Shown one piece after another: positions 46,480 to 55,975 of a DNA stretch of 64,000 nucleotides; the stretch's first letter is position 1; every line of letters starts with the position of its first letter. Position numbers and translations under genes: made by a program. The notes beneath the pieces were generated by a model. The model worked only from the letters and a program-made list of their open reading frames with translations, had not been told where the DNA came from and searched no databases. The DNA lies in the NCBI GenBank assembly GCA_034520625.1, contig JAXHNI010000003.1, positions 248,001 through 312,000 on the forward strand, in the 5' to 3' direction. The stretch comes from JAANXG01 sp034520625 (GTDB lineage: Bacteria > Pseudomonadota > Gammaproteobacteria > Arenicellales > JAANXG01).

Positions 46480-46547
46480 GTAGGAGGCGAGCCCCCTCGC
46501 CGATTGCGGCGCTGGTCAATGTCCGATCGGCCAGAGGGCTGGCCTCC
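46480..46547. repeat. REP-like palindrome, copy 4
   Basis: Begins gtaggaggcgagccccctcg, ends gccagagggctggcctcc. Directly after the MITE copy D and before the acetolactate synthase-like gene. Confidence 0.75.
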
Positions 46548-46642
46548 GGGAGGCGTGGGCCGATACCCAGCCCCCAATTTGTCTCTCTCCTCCCACAAAG
46601 GCATAGTCCCTCGACTGTTCCGAATTCAAAGGGTCCCACCAC

Positions 46643-48301
46643 ATGAAAGCATCCGATCTGTTCGTGAAATGCCTGGAAGCGGAAGGCATCGAGTACATTT
46701 TCGGAGTGCCCGGGGAAGAGAATGCCCAATTCATGCTGTCCCTGGAGAAGTCGGACAGCATACGGTTCGTCCTCACCCGGCACGAGCAGGGCGCGGCGTT
46801 CATGGCCGAGGTGTACGGTCGCCTGACGGGAAATACGGCGGGCTGCCTGGGCACGCTCGGCCCCGGCGCCACCAACCTGATCACGGGGGTCGCGGACGCC
46901 AACATGGACCGCGCCCCCCTGCTGGTGCTGACGGGGCAGGGGGATTCGGAGCGCCTGCACAAGGAGTCCCATCAGATCATGGATGTCGTCGCCATGTTCC
47001 GTCCGGTCACCAAGTGGGCGCAATCCGTATTCCATCCCGACAACATCCCGGAAATCGTACGCAAGGCGGTGCGCCTGGCGCGTACGGAGAAACCGGGTGC
47101 CTGCCTGATCGAGCTGCCGGAGGATATTGCCGCACGGGACGCCACGACCACACCCATCGAGCCCCGCCGCTTCCGCCGTCCCGTCCCGGACGACAAGATC
47201 GTCGACCGGGCCTGGGAGGCCATCCGGCAGGCGAAGCGGCCCATCATCCTCGCCGGAAACGGCACCATCCGCCGCCGCGCCAGTAAGCAGCTGCGGCGGT
47301 TTGTGGATCGGACGGGCATCGGCGTCATAAGCACCTTCATGGCCAAGGGCTGCGTGGACATGGACGCCGAGCAATGCGTTTACACCATCGGCCTCGGCGC
47401 CAAGGACTATCCGGCGTACTGCATCGAGCATTCCGACCTGGTGATATCCCTGGGCTATGACATGGTGGAGTACCACCCTGAACTTTGGAACCCTGGCGGC
47501 GGTAAACGCGTCGTGCATATAGACTTCATTCCCTCGGAAATCGATGAGAACTATCGCCCCGAGGTGGAAGTGGTGGGGGATCTCGCGCACACCCTGTGGA
47601 TGCTCAATGAGCGGGTCGACGCCCTGGGGACGGAAAACCTGAGCTTCGATCATTCTGTTGCGCGGCGGACCCGCACCTTGATGCAACAAGAGCTCGCAAG
47701 CTGCGCCAACGACGATGCACGGGGGCGCATCAAGCCGCAAAAGGCGGTGTGGGACGCCCGGCAGGCCATGGGGCCGGATGACATCCTGCTGTCGGACGTG
47801 GGTGCCCACAAGCTCTGGGTGGCGCGGTACTACCACTGCCACGAGCCCAACACCTGCCTGATTCCCAACGGATTCTGTTCAATGGGATTCGCGCTGCCGG
47901 GCGCCATCGCCGCGCACTTGGTACACCCGGAGCGGCGGATACTCGCGGTCTGCGGCGACGCCGCCGTCCTCATGAACTGCCAGGAAATGGAGACGGCGCG
48001 GCGTCTGGATGCCAACATAACCGTCATGGTCTGGGAGGACAACGCCTACGGCATGATTGCCTGGAAGCAGGACAACGAATTCGGCCGCCATACCGATCTC
48101 GGTTTCGGCAACCCCAAGTGGCTGCCGCTGGCGGATGCCTTCGGTTGGAACGGTTATGTCTGCGACGATAGCAGCCGGCTGCGGGACACCCTCGAGGAAT
48201 CCTTTGAAACCCCGGGACCGAGCCTGGTGGTGCTGCCCATCGATTACGCCGAGAACGCCAAGCTCACGCCTCAGCTGGGCGACCTGCAGATGCACATCTG
48301 A
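46643..48301 (+). CDS. Acetolactate synthase-like thiamine diphosphate enzyme
   Basis: A 552-residue ThDP enzyme. FGVPGEENAQF opens it; Glu48 in RHEQGAAFMAEVYGRLTG is the ThDP-activating residue; GDAAVLMNCQEMETARRLDA with the downstream DNAYGMIAWK is the ThDP-Mg motif. It resembles single-subunit catabolic acetolactate synthases (AlsS-like); no regulatory small subunit gene is adjacent. It would condense two pyruvates to acetolactate, but related enzymes use other 2-oxo acids, so the product is not certain. It converges on the next gene with a 38-base overlap. Confidence 0.85.
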   Translation: MKASDLFVKCLEAEGIEYIFGVPGEENAQFMLSLEKSDSIRFVLTRHEQGAAFMAEVYGRLTGNTAGCLGTLGPGATNLITGVADANMDRAPLLVLTGQGDSERLHKESHQIMDVVAMFRPVTKWAQSVFHPDNIPEIVRKAVRLARTEKPGACLIELPEDIAARDATTTPIEPRRFRRPVPDDKIVDRAWEAIRQAKRPIILAGNGTIRRRASKQLRRFVDRTGIGVISTFMAKGCVDMDAEQCVYTIGLGAKDYPAYCIEHSDLVISLGYDMVEYHPELWNPGGGKRVVHIDFIPSEIDENYRPEVEVVGDLAHTLWMLNERVDALGTENLSFDHSVARRTRTLMQQELASCANDDARGRIKPQKAVWDARQAMGPDDILLSDVGAHKLWVARYYHCHEPNTCLIPNGFCSMGFALPGAIAAHLVHPERRILAVCGDAAVLMNCQEMETARRLDANITVMVWEDNAYGMIAWKQDNEFGRHTDLGFGNPKWLPLADAFGWNGYVCDDSSRLRDTLEESFETPGPSLVVLPIDYAENAKLTPQLGDLQMHI

Positions 48302-49628
48302 TCCGGGACCGGCGTCGGGGCGGCCCGGCGGACGCTGTGCTGGTTTCTCGGCCGGGGGCCGGGCGGCACGGCCCTTCGGGTTGTCCCGGGACCAGTTGGG
48401 CGAGGGCGACGAGGCTCAAAAATCCCACCATGTAGTTCGTGTACACGAAGCGAGGGAAATAGGCATGCCCGCCGAAAAACAGCGTCGGTCCGACAAGCAA
48501 TGCCAGGATTCCCAGGCACAGCCAGGGCGGTGACGCCGGCCGGTAGAATACGAAGTACAGCATACCGAATAGTGCGGCCGGGGCGAAGAGCAATGCCGCT
48601 GCGATGGTGTGCAGGTCCACCTGTTCAACGGGAATCCCGCCGTAGGTGATCAGTTTCGCGGCAACCATCCATGCCGCGTCTATCATCGTGTCGTACAGCG
48701 GTGCGGACAGGTCAAGCATGGTGCCCTTGTTGTCCACGAGAAGTTTCATTTCGCCGGCGTAGTACAGGTTGTGATAAAGCGGGAGCAGAAACACCAGGAA
48801 GAAGGGGATTGCCAGGCTGGCTCGCCGGGTGGCGGCAATCTGCAGCACGGCGAGAGCGGGGGCCACCAGGAGCAGGTTCTGTCGTATGAACGGCAAAAGC
48901 GCCAGCAGGATGACTGCCGCTACATGCCGGTCGCGCATCAGGGCGGTCACGTAGAGGATCGCCAGGGAAACCGCCAGCCATTCGGACAGCCCCTGGACCG
49001 CATTTTTTGCTGCATACGGCGCGGCCAACAGCAGAATCAATGCAGTGAACCGGGCAAGCGGGTCATCGAGGCGCTTGAGCGAGCTGACGCCGATGGACAG
49101 GCATGCCAGCACGACAAGCAGGATCAGCAGCTGCATCATCCGGTTCTCCCCGCCGCACAGCCAGATCATGCCGGCCAGGAAGTAACGATATCCCGGTTGA
49201 TCGACGAAATGCCGGGTGTCCGCGCCGTGGTAGGCGCTGCTGGACCCCCAGAGCGTCCCATGATCCAGCATGTTGTGGGCGTAGAGACTGTATCGCCAGG
49301 GGTCGTCGCTGCGGTAGTGCTCGATGGGCTGAAAAAACACATCGAGGAACAGCGTGCTCAGCAGTATGCAGACGATGAGCGGGGCAAGCGCGCGCCATCC
49401 CATGCGATTCCGCGACAGGTGAAGGTAGAACAGTATCGCCAGCCCGGCCATGAAAGGCACGAACAACGCCGATGCATGGGGGCCGAGGGCGTGATCGTCC
49501 GTGTAGAGGAGCGGTTTCAGGACGAGAACGGCGGCGGTGGCGCCGATCGCCAGTGCACCCAGGATCCAGGGCTCCGCTTTTCGCAGCCGCAGGGCGGGTT
49601 GGCTGAAAAAATTACGCAGGCTGTCCAT
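48264..49628 (-). CDS. Polytopic membrane protein, GT-C glycosyltransferase-like
   Basis: A 454-residue protein with about ten to twelve hydrophobic helices. The first outer loop has HYRSDDPWRYSLYAHNMLDH with an acidic pair, the pattern of GT-C glycosyltransferases acting on lipid-linked sugars. I do not recognise a specific member. The last 40 residues (PGQPEGPCRPAPGRETSTAS and on) are unusual and read antisense to the end of the acetolactate synthase-like gene, which overlaps it by 38 bases. It ends the metG-FIST run on the minus strand. Confidence 0.5.
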   Translation of the reverse strand: MDSLRNFFSQPALRLRKAEPWILGALAIGATAAVLVLKPLLYTDDHALGPHASALFVPFMAGLAILFYLHLSRNRMGWRALAPLIVCILLSTLFLDVFFQPIEHYRSDDPWRYSLYAHNMLDHGTLWGSSSAYHGADTRHFVDQPGYRYFLAGMIWLCGGENRMMQLLILLVVLACLSIGVSSLKRLDDPLARFTALILLLAAPYAAKNAVQGLSEWLAVSLAILYVTALMRDRHVAAVILLALLPFIRQNLLLVAPALAVLQIAATRRASLAIPFFLVFLLPLYHNLYYAGEMKLLVDNKGTMLDLSAPLYDTMIDAAWMVAAKLITYGGIPVEQVDLHTIAAALLFAPAALFGMLYFVFYRPASPPWLCLGILALLVGPTLFFGGHAYFPRFVYTNYMVGFLSLVALAQLVPGQPEGPCRPAPGRETSTASAGPPRRRSRIRCASAGRPAEA

Positions 49629-49649
49629 GCTACAGGGCCTGGTTCATCG

Positions 49650-50750
49650 CTACCGGATGCGCCGGCACAATCCGATCGCTGCCGTGTAGCTGTAAAGGTG
49701 GCTGCGATCGGCCACCGGCGCGATCTCGCCATTGCCGTAGAACCCGGCAAAAGGCATGCCGGGGCATTGTTCCCGGAGTATTTCGATGTCCCGGTCTGCG
49801 CCGCCGTAGAATCCGGGGCCCCGGCCCAGGCATGAAAACATCAGTCCGAAGTCCGGGGGATCCTCCGGGCCGTCGAGCGCTTCACCGACCACGCGCTCCA
49901 TTTCGCGCTCCGCCGCCTGGCGGTCGCGCAGCGCCCAGAACAGGCGCTGGCCTTCGTGAAGCTCGTCGGCCAGTGTCACGGAATGGTCGTCCGGGTTCGC
50001 GGAGACAATGTGATCCAGTCGGAATCGCCCCTCGTCGATCGCGGAGTCGGGGTCGCCGAACGTAACGCCGCACATGAGCATGTGCAGCGGTATGCGGTCC
50101 ATTCTCCGGATCGAATCGGGAAGGGCATTGATCAGGACGTTCAGGGCCGGATACTTGCCGAGGCGCACCAGGTTGAAGCCGTTGGCTTCGGCCACTTCCA
50201 GGGGCGCCGTCAGCGGCAGGACCCCGCGCGCCACCACGGTCTCCAGCCGGACGCCATCCAGCGCGCATGCTGCGACGCCGGCGGGCTCCGGGCGGCCGTT
50301 TCGCCAGACGGCGAATGGCCCGCGTCCGGAGCTGTCGCTGGCGATGGCCCCCAGTCTCGCGCCGCCCTGGTTCAGCCAGTCCACCGACGCATCCCGCGGG
50401 GTGCCGAGGGAAATCAGGGTCCCGCCTGATCCGGCCTCGTTCTCCAGGCCCATGGAGACCCCGTTGCCGACCACCAGCGCGGCGGCGCCGCTGCTGTCGA
50501 CGGTCCAGTCCTGGTCGGTAAACAGACCCATGGCGGAGCACCCGAACACCTGGGTGCAGCGGGAGACCCGGGCCGCGGCGCGCAGCGCCGGCTCCAGGTC
50601 CTGCAGGTGATCATCGGTGAGAAACAGGAACAGTCCCATCACCTGATCGAGCCGGGCAGCCTCCATGGCGGCAGACACGGCACGCTCCACGTGGCGGGTG
50701 GCATGGGGCCGCCCGAAACTGATGCCCGACCCGGCGACCCTGCCGGTCAC
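49650..50750 (-). CDS. FIST-domain sensory protein, stand-alone
   Basis: A 366-residue cytoplasmic protein with FIST N- and C-type sensory domains and no attached output domain. Blocks: GLFLFLTDDHLQDLEPALRA, SGAAALVVGNGVSMG and the C-terminal FSCLGRGPGFYGGADRDIEI. FIST domains are thought to bind small ligands such as amino acids. The GTG start at 50750 overlaps the nth stop (GTGA); a start further upstream inside nth would add 14 residues without a family match. Confidence 0.8.
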   Translation of the reverse strand: MTGRVAGSGISFGRPHATRHVERAVSAAMEAARLDQVMGLFLFLTDDHLQDLEPALRAAARVSRCTQVFGCSAMGLFTDQDWTVDSSGAAALVVGNGVSMGLENEAGSGGTLISLGTPRDASVDWLNQGGARLGAIASDSSGRGPFAVWRNGRPEPAGVAACALDGVRLETVVARGVLPLTAPLEVAEANGFNLVRLGKYPALNVLINALPDSIRRMDRIPLHMLMCGVTFGDPDSAIDEGRFRLDHIVSANPDDHSVTLADELHEGQRLFWALRDRQAAEREMERVVGEALDGPEDPPDFGLMFSCLGRGPGFYGGADRDIEILREQCPGMPFAGFYGNGEIAPVADRSHLYSYTAAIGLCRRIR

Positions 50751-51379
50751 AGGTTCTTGTTCCGGTAGTCGCACAGGTCCTTGATCACGCACTCGGCGCA
50801 GCGCGGCGACCGCGCCGTGCAGACATAGCGCCCGTGGAGGATCAGCCAGTGGTGGGCATCGCGCTTGAACTCGTCCGGGACGAATTTCATGAGCTTTCTT
50901 TCCACGGCGAGGGGCGTGCTGCCCGGCGCCACGCCGGTACGGTTGGATACCCTGAAAATGTGGGTGTCCACCGCAATGGTGGGCTGGCCGAAGGCCGTGT
51001 TGAGAATCACGTTGGCGGTTTTCCGGCCCACGCCGGGAAGGGCTTCGAGCTCCTCACGCGTTTCGGGCACCCGGCCGTGGTGTTCCTCGAGCAAAATCCT
51101 GCAGGTCGCGATGATGTTCTTCGTTTTGCTGTTGTACAGGCCGATGGACTGGATGAACGGTTTCAGTCCAGCTTCACCGAGCCCGGCCAAGGCCCGCGGC
51201 GTGTTGGCTTTCCTGAACAGTTTTTCGGTGGCCTTGTTCACGCTCACGTCGGTGGCCTGTGCTGAGAGCATCACGGCGATCAGCAGCTCGAACGGCGACC
51301 GGTAGCGCAGCTCCGTCGTGGGCTTCGGATTGTTGCGACGCAGGCGGCTGAAGATCTCCCGCCGCTTGCTGTTATTCAT
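50747..51379 (-). CDS. nth: Endonuclease III
   Basis: A 210-residue base-excision repair glycosylase/AP lyase. Helix-hairpin-helix LPGVGRKTANVILN with the catalytic Lys, VDTHIFRVSNR with the catalytic Asp, and the [4Fe-4S] cluster motif C-x6-C-x2-C-x5-C (CTARSPRCAECVIKDLC). ATG at 51379 overlaps the end of rsxB by 8 bases. Confidence 0.97.
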   Translation of the reverse strand: MNNSKRREIFSRLRRNNPKPTTELRYRSPFELLIAVMLSAQATDVSVNKATEKLFRKANTPRALAGLGEAGLKPFIQSIGLYNSKTKNIIATCRILLEEHHGRVPETREELEALPGVGRKTANVILNTAFGQPTIAVDTHIFRVSNRTGVAPGSTPLAVERKLMKFVPDEFKRDAHHWLILHGRYVCTARSPRCAECVIKDLCDYRNKNL

Positions 51380-52040
51380 GACCGGGCGGGTGGTCGTGCC
51401 GGCGGTGGGCACGCACGCGCGACACCGCGGCGGCGATGTCGTCCTTCATTCGACCCCGGCCGGCGCGGGACCGGGCCTGTCCGTGCAACCTGTCGAGCCG
51501 GCGACGGCGCGCGTGGCGCTCCAGGCGCTCGACGCGCGCCCGGGTCCGTTGCCGGGCCCGCTCCCTGTCCGCCGGTGGATACTCCGGCCACGGGCCGTCG
51601 CCGGCGTTCTCACTCGCCGGGGCGGGTAGAACGTCTATGCAGTCGACGGGGCAGGGTGGAAGGCACACCTCGCAGCCCGTGCATTCCGATTCGATGACAG
51701 TATGCATCTGCTTCGACGCGCCGACGATGGCATCCACGGGGCAGGCCTGGATACACAGGGTGCAGCCGATGCAGCGCGGCTCGTCGATCCGTACCACGGT
51801 TCTGGGTTTGTGCTCGCCGTAATCGGAGTTCAGCGGTTTGGGATCGCGTTCCAGCAGGGCCGCGAGACCGTGAATCGTGATATCGGCGCCCGGGGGGCAC
51901 TGGTTGATATCCGCGTCCCCATCCACCACCGCACGCGCGTAATCCAGACACCGGGGATAGCCGCACTGGGTGCACTGGGTCTGCGGAAGCCAGGCGTCGA
52001 CAGCATCGACGAGATCGTCCCGGGTGTCGGACTTGCTCAA
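51372..52040 (-). CDS. rsxB: RnfB/RsxB-type ferredoxin subunit without membrane anchor
   Basis: A 222-residue iron-sulphur protein. CTQCGYPRC then INQCPPG is the Fe-S domain of RnfB; two 4Fe-4S ferredoxin motifs follow (CIGCTLCIQACP, CTGCEVCLPPCP). The N-terminal membrane helix of E. coli RsxB is absent, and the C-terminus is an Arg-rich extension (RERARQRTRARVERLERHAR). No other Rnf/Rsx subunit gene is adjacent. It may act as a soluble electron carrier, perhaps linked to the cluster of Nth. Located directly after metG (13-base gap). Confidence 0.85.
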   Translation of the reverse strand: MSKSDTRDDLVDAVDAWLPQTQCTQCGYPRCLDYARAVVDGDADINQCPPGADITIHGLAALLERDPKPLNSDYGEHKPRTVVRIDEPRCIGCTLCIQACPVDAIVGASKQMHTVIESECTGCEVCLPPCPVDCIDVLPAPASENAGDGPWPEYPPADRERARQRTRARVERLERHARRRRLDRLHGQARSRAGRGRMKDDIAAAVSRVRAHRRHDHPPGHE

Positions 52041-52053
52041 GACCGCCGCCGCG

Positions 52054-54072
52054 CTACTTGACTTTCATGCCCGGCTGAGCGCCTTCGTCCGGGGACAGCA
52101 GGAATACGTCCCGGCCCCCGGGTCCGGCCGCCAGGACCATGCCCTCGGAGACGCCGAAGCGCATCTTGCGGGGTGCGAGATTGGCTACCATGACCGTGAG
52201 CCGCCCTTCGAGCTCCTCGGGCTGATAGGCCGAGCGGATGCCCGCGAACACGTTGCGCGTCCCGTCGCCGATGTCCAGGGTGAGCTGCAGCAGCTTGTCC
52301 GCGCCTTCCACGTGTCCGGCCTTCACGATTCGCGCCACCCGCAGGTCCACCTGAGCGAACTGGTCGATGTCGATGGTCTCGTCGTTGTCGTTTGTATTGT
52401 CGGTCTTCATGGCGTCCGATTTTTTCGAGGAGTCGATCATGGCGTCGATGGCTTTGGGGTCTACCCGGGTCAGAAGGTGGTCGTACTTTCCGATGCGGTG
52501 TCCGGTCAGGGGCTCGTCCAGAGCATCCCAGGCGCCGCTTTGCGACACCTGGCAGTTCAGGAAACGCTCCGCGCCGGCGGCGGTTCGGGGGAGCACCGGG
52601 CCGAGGTAAGTGATCAGAACACGGAATAGATTCAGCCCCTGGCTGCAGATGGCCTGGAGCTCGTTCTCGCGTCCTTCCTCCTTCGCGATCTCCCAGGGCC
52701 GGTGGTCGGCAATGAACTGGTTGGCCCGGTCCGCCAGGGCCATGATATCGCGCATGGCGCGGCTGAATTCGCGGTTTTCGTAGCTCGCGCCCAGGCTGTC
52801 GCGGGCATCGATGAAGGTCCGGTACAGATCATCGTCCATGAGGCGGTCCGCCAGCATGCCGTCGAATCGCTTGGCAATGAATCCTGCACAGCGGCTGGCG
52901 ACATTGACGACCTTGCCCACCAGATCGGAGTTCACCCGCTGCACGAAGTCATCGAAGTTGAGATCCAGGTCCTCGATCCGGTCGCTGAGCTTGGCGGCGA
53001 AGTAATAGCGCAGATACTCCGGGTTCAGATGCTCCAGGTAGGTCCGGGCCATGATGAAAGTGCCCCGGGACTTGGACATCTTGCTGCCGTTGACGGTGAG
53101 AAAGCCGTGGGCGAACACGCCGGTGGGTACGCGGAACCCGGCGCCGGCCAGCATGGCGGGCCAGAACAGGGCGTGAAAATAAAGGATATCCTTGCCAATG
53201 AAGTGATACATCTCCGTCGTGGAGTCGGCGTTCAGGAACTCGTCAAAGTCTATGCCGGTGCGGTTGCACAGGTTCCGGAAGCTCGCCAGGTAGCCGATGG
53301 GCGCGTCCAGCCACACGTAGAAGAACTTGTCCTCCTCGCCGGGAATCCGGAAACCAAAATAGGGCGCGTCCCTGGAGATGTCCCAGTCCCTGAGGCCGGC
53401 ATCGAACCATTCCTGCAGCTTGTTGCGCGCTTCGGTCTGGATCTGTCGGCCCGATGTCCATTCCGTCAGCATGTCCGCGAAGTCGTTGAGTTTGAAGAAA
53501 AAGTGCTCGCTTTCCTTCTGGATCGGCCGCGCGCCGGACAGCACCGACACCGGGTTGATGAGGTCGTTGGGGGCGTAGGTTGCCCCGCAGCTCTCGCAGC
53601 TGTCGCCGTACTGGTCCGGCGTCCGGCAACGGGGACACTCGCCCTTGATGAATCGGTCCGGCAGGAAGATGTTCTTCTCCGGATCGAAGGCCTGCTCGAT
53701 GACCCGCCGGCTGATGTGGCCGCCCTGGTCGAGCTGCGTGTAGATGTACTCCGCGAGCTCGCGGTTTTCGTCGGAATGCGTCGTGTAGTAGTTATCGAAG
53801 CTCACCGCGAAATCGTCGAAATCCGCCCGGTGCTGTTTCCACATGGCCTCGATCAGCTCTTCCGGAGAGATGCCCTCGGCCTGGGCTTTGAGCATGATCG
53901 GCGTACCGTGGGCGTCGTCGGCGCAGACGAAATAGCATTCGTGGCCGCGCAGGCGCTGGTACCTGGCCCAGATGTCCGTCTGGATATACTCCACCATGTG
54001 GCCGAGGTGGATCGGGCCGTTGGCGTACGGCAGGGCGCTGGTGACCAGTATTTTTCGCTGTGGACGGCTCAT
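52054..54072 (-). CDS. metG: Methionyl-tRNA synthetase
   Basis: A 672-residue class I synthetase. SALPYANGPIHLGHMVEYIQ is the HIGH region, CPRCRTP and CESCG are the zinc knuckles, KMSKSRGTFI is the second class I motif, and the C-terminal OB fold (DLRVARIVKAGHVEGADKLL) binds tRNA and dimerises. ATG 54072 is preferred to the TTG one codon upstream. metG is normally divergent from mrp in gammaproteobacteria; here two extra genes and repeats separate them. Confidence 0.97.
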   Translation of the reverse strand: MSRPQRKILVTSALPYANGPIHLGHMVEYIQTDIWARYQRLRGHECYFVCADDAHGTPIMLKAQAEGISPEELIEAMWKQHRADFDDFAVSFDNYYTTHSDENRELAEYIYTQLDQGGHISRRVIEQAFDPEKNIFLPDRFIKGECPRCRTPDQYGDSCESCGATYAPNDLINPVSVLSGARPIQKESEHFFFKLNDFADMLTEWTSGRQIQTEARNKLQEWFDAGLRDWDISRDAPYFGFRIPGEEDKFFYVWLDAPIGYLASFRNLCNRTGIDFDEFLNADSTTEMYHFIGKDILYFHALFWPAMLAGAGFRVPTGVFAHGFLTVNGSKMSKSRGTFIMARTYLEHLNPEYLRYYFAAKLSDRIEDLDLNFDDFVQRVNSDLVGKVVNVASRCAGFIAKRFDGMLADRLMDDDLYRTFIDARDSLGASYENREFSRAMRDIMALADRANQFIADHRPWEIAKEEGRENELQAICSQGLNLFRVLITYLGPVLPRTAAGAERFLNCQVSQSGAWDALDEPLTGHRIGKYDHLLTRVDPKAIDAMIDSSKKSDAMKTDNTNDNDETIDIDQFAQVDLRVARIVKAGHVEGADKLLQLTLDIGDGTRNVFAGIRSAYQPEELEGRLTVMVANLAPRKMRFGVSEGMVLAAGPGGRDVFLLSPDEGAQPGMKVK

Positions 54073-54094
54073 CAAGGGCTCTTGGGACAGGAGG

Positions 54095-54207
54095 TCGGCC
54101 GAAGGCCGCTAAACCTACCAGAATTGCGCGGTTCCTGGAAAATTCTTTTGCCCGGCGGTGAATGATCGCAACGGGGATCTCTTATTAGTTGGGAGCAAGG
54201 CGTGGCC
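54095..54207. repeat. Imperfect direct repeat, copy 1
   Basis: Shares cgaaggc-ctaaacct, gattgcgcggttcc, gcccggcg and attagttggg with 54282-54363, in the same order and orientation. Between metG and the aldehyde dehydrogenase. Confidence 0.6.
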
Positions 54208-54281
54208 AGGGTTGTCGGTTCCGTGCGAGGTGCGGCCTTGCGTACGGCCGCGGTACAGATTCCACGCTACAGCCGGACAGA

Positions 54282-54363
54282 GTGGCCGAAGGCTAAACCT
54301 CGATTGCGCGGTTCCGGAAATTCGCCCGGCGAATGTCCCGGCATTAGTTGGGCAAGGGCCGGG
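54282..54363. repeat. Imperfect direct repeat, copy 2
   Basis: Second, shorter copy of 54095-54207. No gene is supported between 54076 and 54513 apart from these repeats. Confidence 0.6.
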
Positions 54364-54513
54364 TTCGCGGCGCCTGGACAATGGATCAGGCAAACTGTCC
54401 CGGATTGATTCCAATGATCGATTTTTGTCCAATCAAGGTTAACTCCGGCCCATGCAGGGCACAGCCTTATCGGTGAAACACCTGTGGATGTTCTGATCAC
54501 GAGCGATTCCACC

Positions 54514-55908
54514 TTACACTTTCGTCCTCAGGTGGAACGACTTGGGACGAGTCAGGCTTTCGTAGCCGACCCGGGACAGAGTGCAGCCGCGGCCGGAGTC
54601 CTTGACGCCGGTCCAGGCCAGCGCCGGGTCCAGGTAGTCGCAGCGGTTCATGAACCAGGTGCCGGTATCGACCTGGTTGCCGATCCTCTCCGCGGCCTCG
54701 AGATCCGTGGTCCAGACCGAAGCGGTGAGCCCGAACTGGCTGTCGTTCATCAGCTCGATGGCCCGGGCGTCCGATTCGACCTTCATGATACCCACCACCG
54801 GGCCGAAGGTTTCCTCGGTCATCACCCGCATGGAATGGTCCACGTCCACCAGGATCTGGGGGGCGAGATACGGGGTGCCCTCCCGGTCCTCCGGGAACGA
54901 GGCTGGATCGATCAGCGCCCGGGCTCCCTGGCTGACGGCTTCGGCCACCTGGCCGCGGATGAACTCCGACGCCGAGGCCTTCACCACCGGCCCCAGGTTG
55001 GTGTGCTCGTCCAGCGGGTTGTCCAGGCGGTACCCGCGCGTCAGCTCGACCAGGCCATCGACGAAGCTGTCGTAGACATCGGCGTGCACGTAGATGCGCT
55101 CGATGCCGCAGCAGGACTGGCCGGAGTTGAAGAAGGCGCCGTCGGCGAGGTTCTCCACGGCATGATCGATGTTCACGTCCGGGCGCACGTAGGCCGGATC
55201 CTTGCCGCCGAGCTCCAGGCCCACGCCCATGAACCGTCCCACGGCGGCCTGCTCGATTTTCGCGCCGGCGGGCACCGAGCCGGTGAAGGCGACATGCTCG
55301 ACTTCCGGGGCCTGGATCACCCGGGCCGCCGATTCGTGGGTGAGATGAAGGTATTGAAACACGCCGTCCGGCAGGCCGGCTTCCCGGAACGCCTCCACCA
55401 TGCGCTCGGCGCACAAAGGCGTCTGGGCGGCATGCTTCAGAATGACCGCATTGCCCGCCATGAGGGCCGGCACCACGGAGTTCACCGCCGTCATGTAGGG
55501 AAAGTTCCAGGGCGCGATGGTGAGCACCACTCCCAGTGGTTCGCGCTTGATATAGCGCACGAATCCTTCCTTTTCGCCCACGTCGATCGGCGCCAGGGTG
55601 TCGGCGGCGATATCGATCATGTACCGGGCGCGCTCCTCGAACCCGCCCACTTCGCCGCCGCCCGCCGATACCGGGCGGCCGATCTGCCAGGCGAGCTCTT
55701 CGGCGTGGCGGGATTTTTTCGCCACGAACGCGTCCACCGCGGCCTGGCACAGCCGCGCGCGCTCTGCGATCGGCATCGCGGCCCACCCCCGGCGGGCGTC
55801 ACGGGCCAGGGCGAGGGTCGCCGCGATCGTGTCGTCCGAAGCATAGTCGCGTTCGACGTAAACGGAACCGTCGACGGGTGATATGGTAGTTTGTCGGTGC
55901 TTGGTCAT
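54514..55908 (-). CDS. NAD(P)-dependent aldehyde dehydrogenase
   Basis: A 464-residue enzyme oxidising aldehydes to acids. Catalytic Cys in FFNSGQSCCGIERIYV, Glu in GVGLELGGKDPAYV, cofactor strands around VLTIAPWNFPYMTAVNSVVP. Substrate unknown; the family is broad. Divergent from the creatininase-like gene, start codons 67 bases apart, so they may share regulation. Confidence 0.9.
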   Translation of the reverse strand: MTKHRQTTISPVDGSVYVERDYASDDTIAATLALARDARRGWAAMPIAERARLCQAAVDAFVAKKSRHAEELAWQIGRPVSAGGGEVGGFEERARYMIDIAADTLAPIDVGEKEGFVRYIKREPLGVVLTIAPWNFPYMTAVNSVVPALMAGNAVILKHAAQTPLCAERMVEAFREAGLPDGVFQYLHLTHESAARVIQAPEVEHVAFTGSVPAGAKIEQAAVGRFMGVGLELGGKDPAYVRPDVNIDHAVENLADGAFFNSGQSCCGIERIYVHADVYDSFVDGLVELTRGYRLDNPLDEHTNLGPVVKASASEFIRGQVAEAVSQGARALIDPASFPEDREGTPYLAPQILVDVDHSMRVMTEETFGPVVGIMKVESDARAIELMNDSQFGLTASVWTTDLEAAERIGNQVDTGTWFMNRCDYLDPALAWTGVKDSGRGCTLSRVGYESLTRPKSFHLRTKV

Positions 55909-55975
55909 TGCGATGCGTCGTGGATTGGCGAGCCGCGACTATTACACAACAATGTTCCCGATTGAAGGAGGTCCG

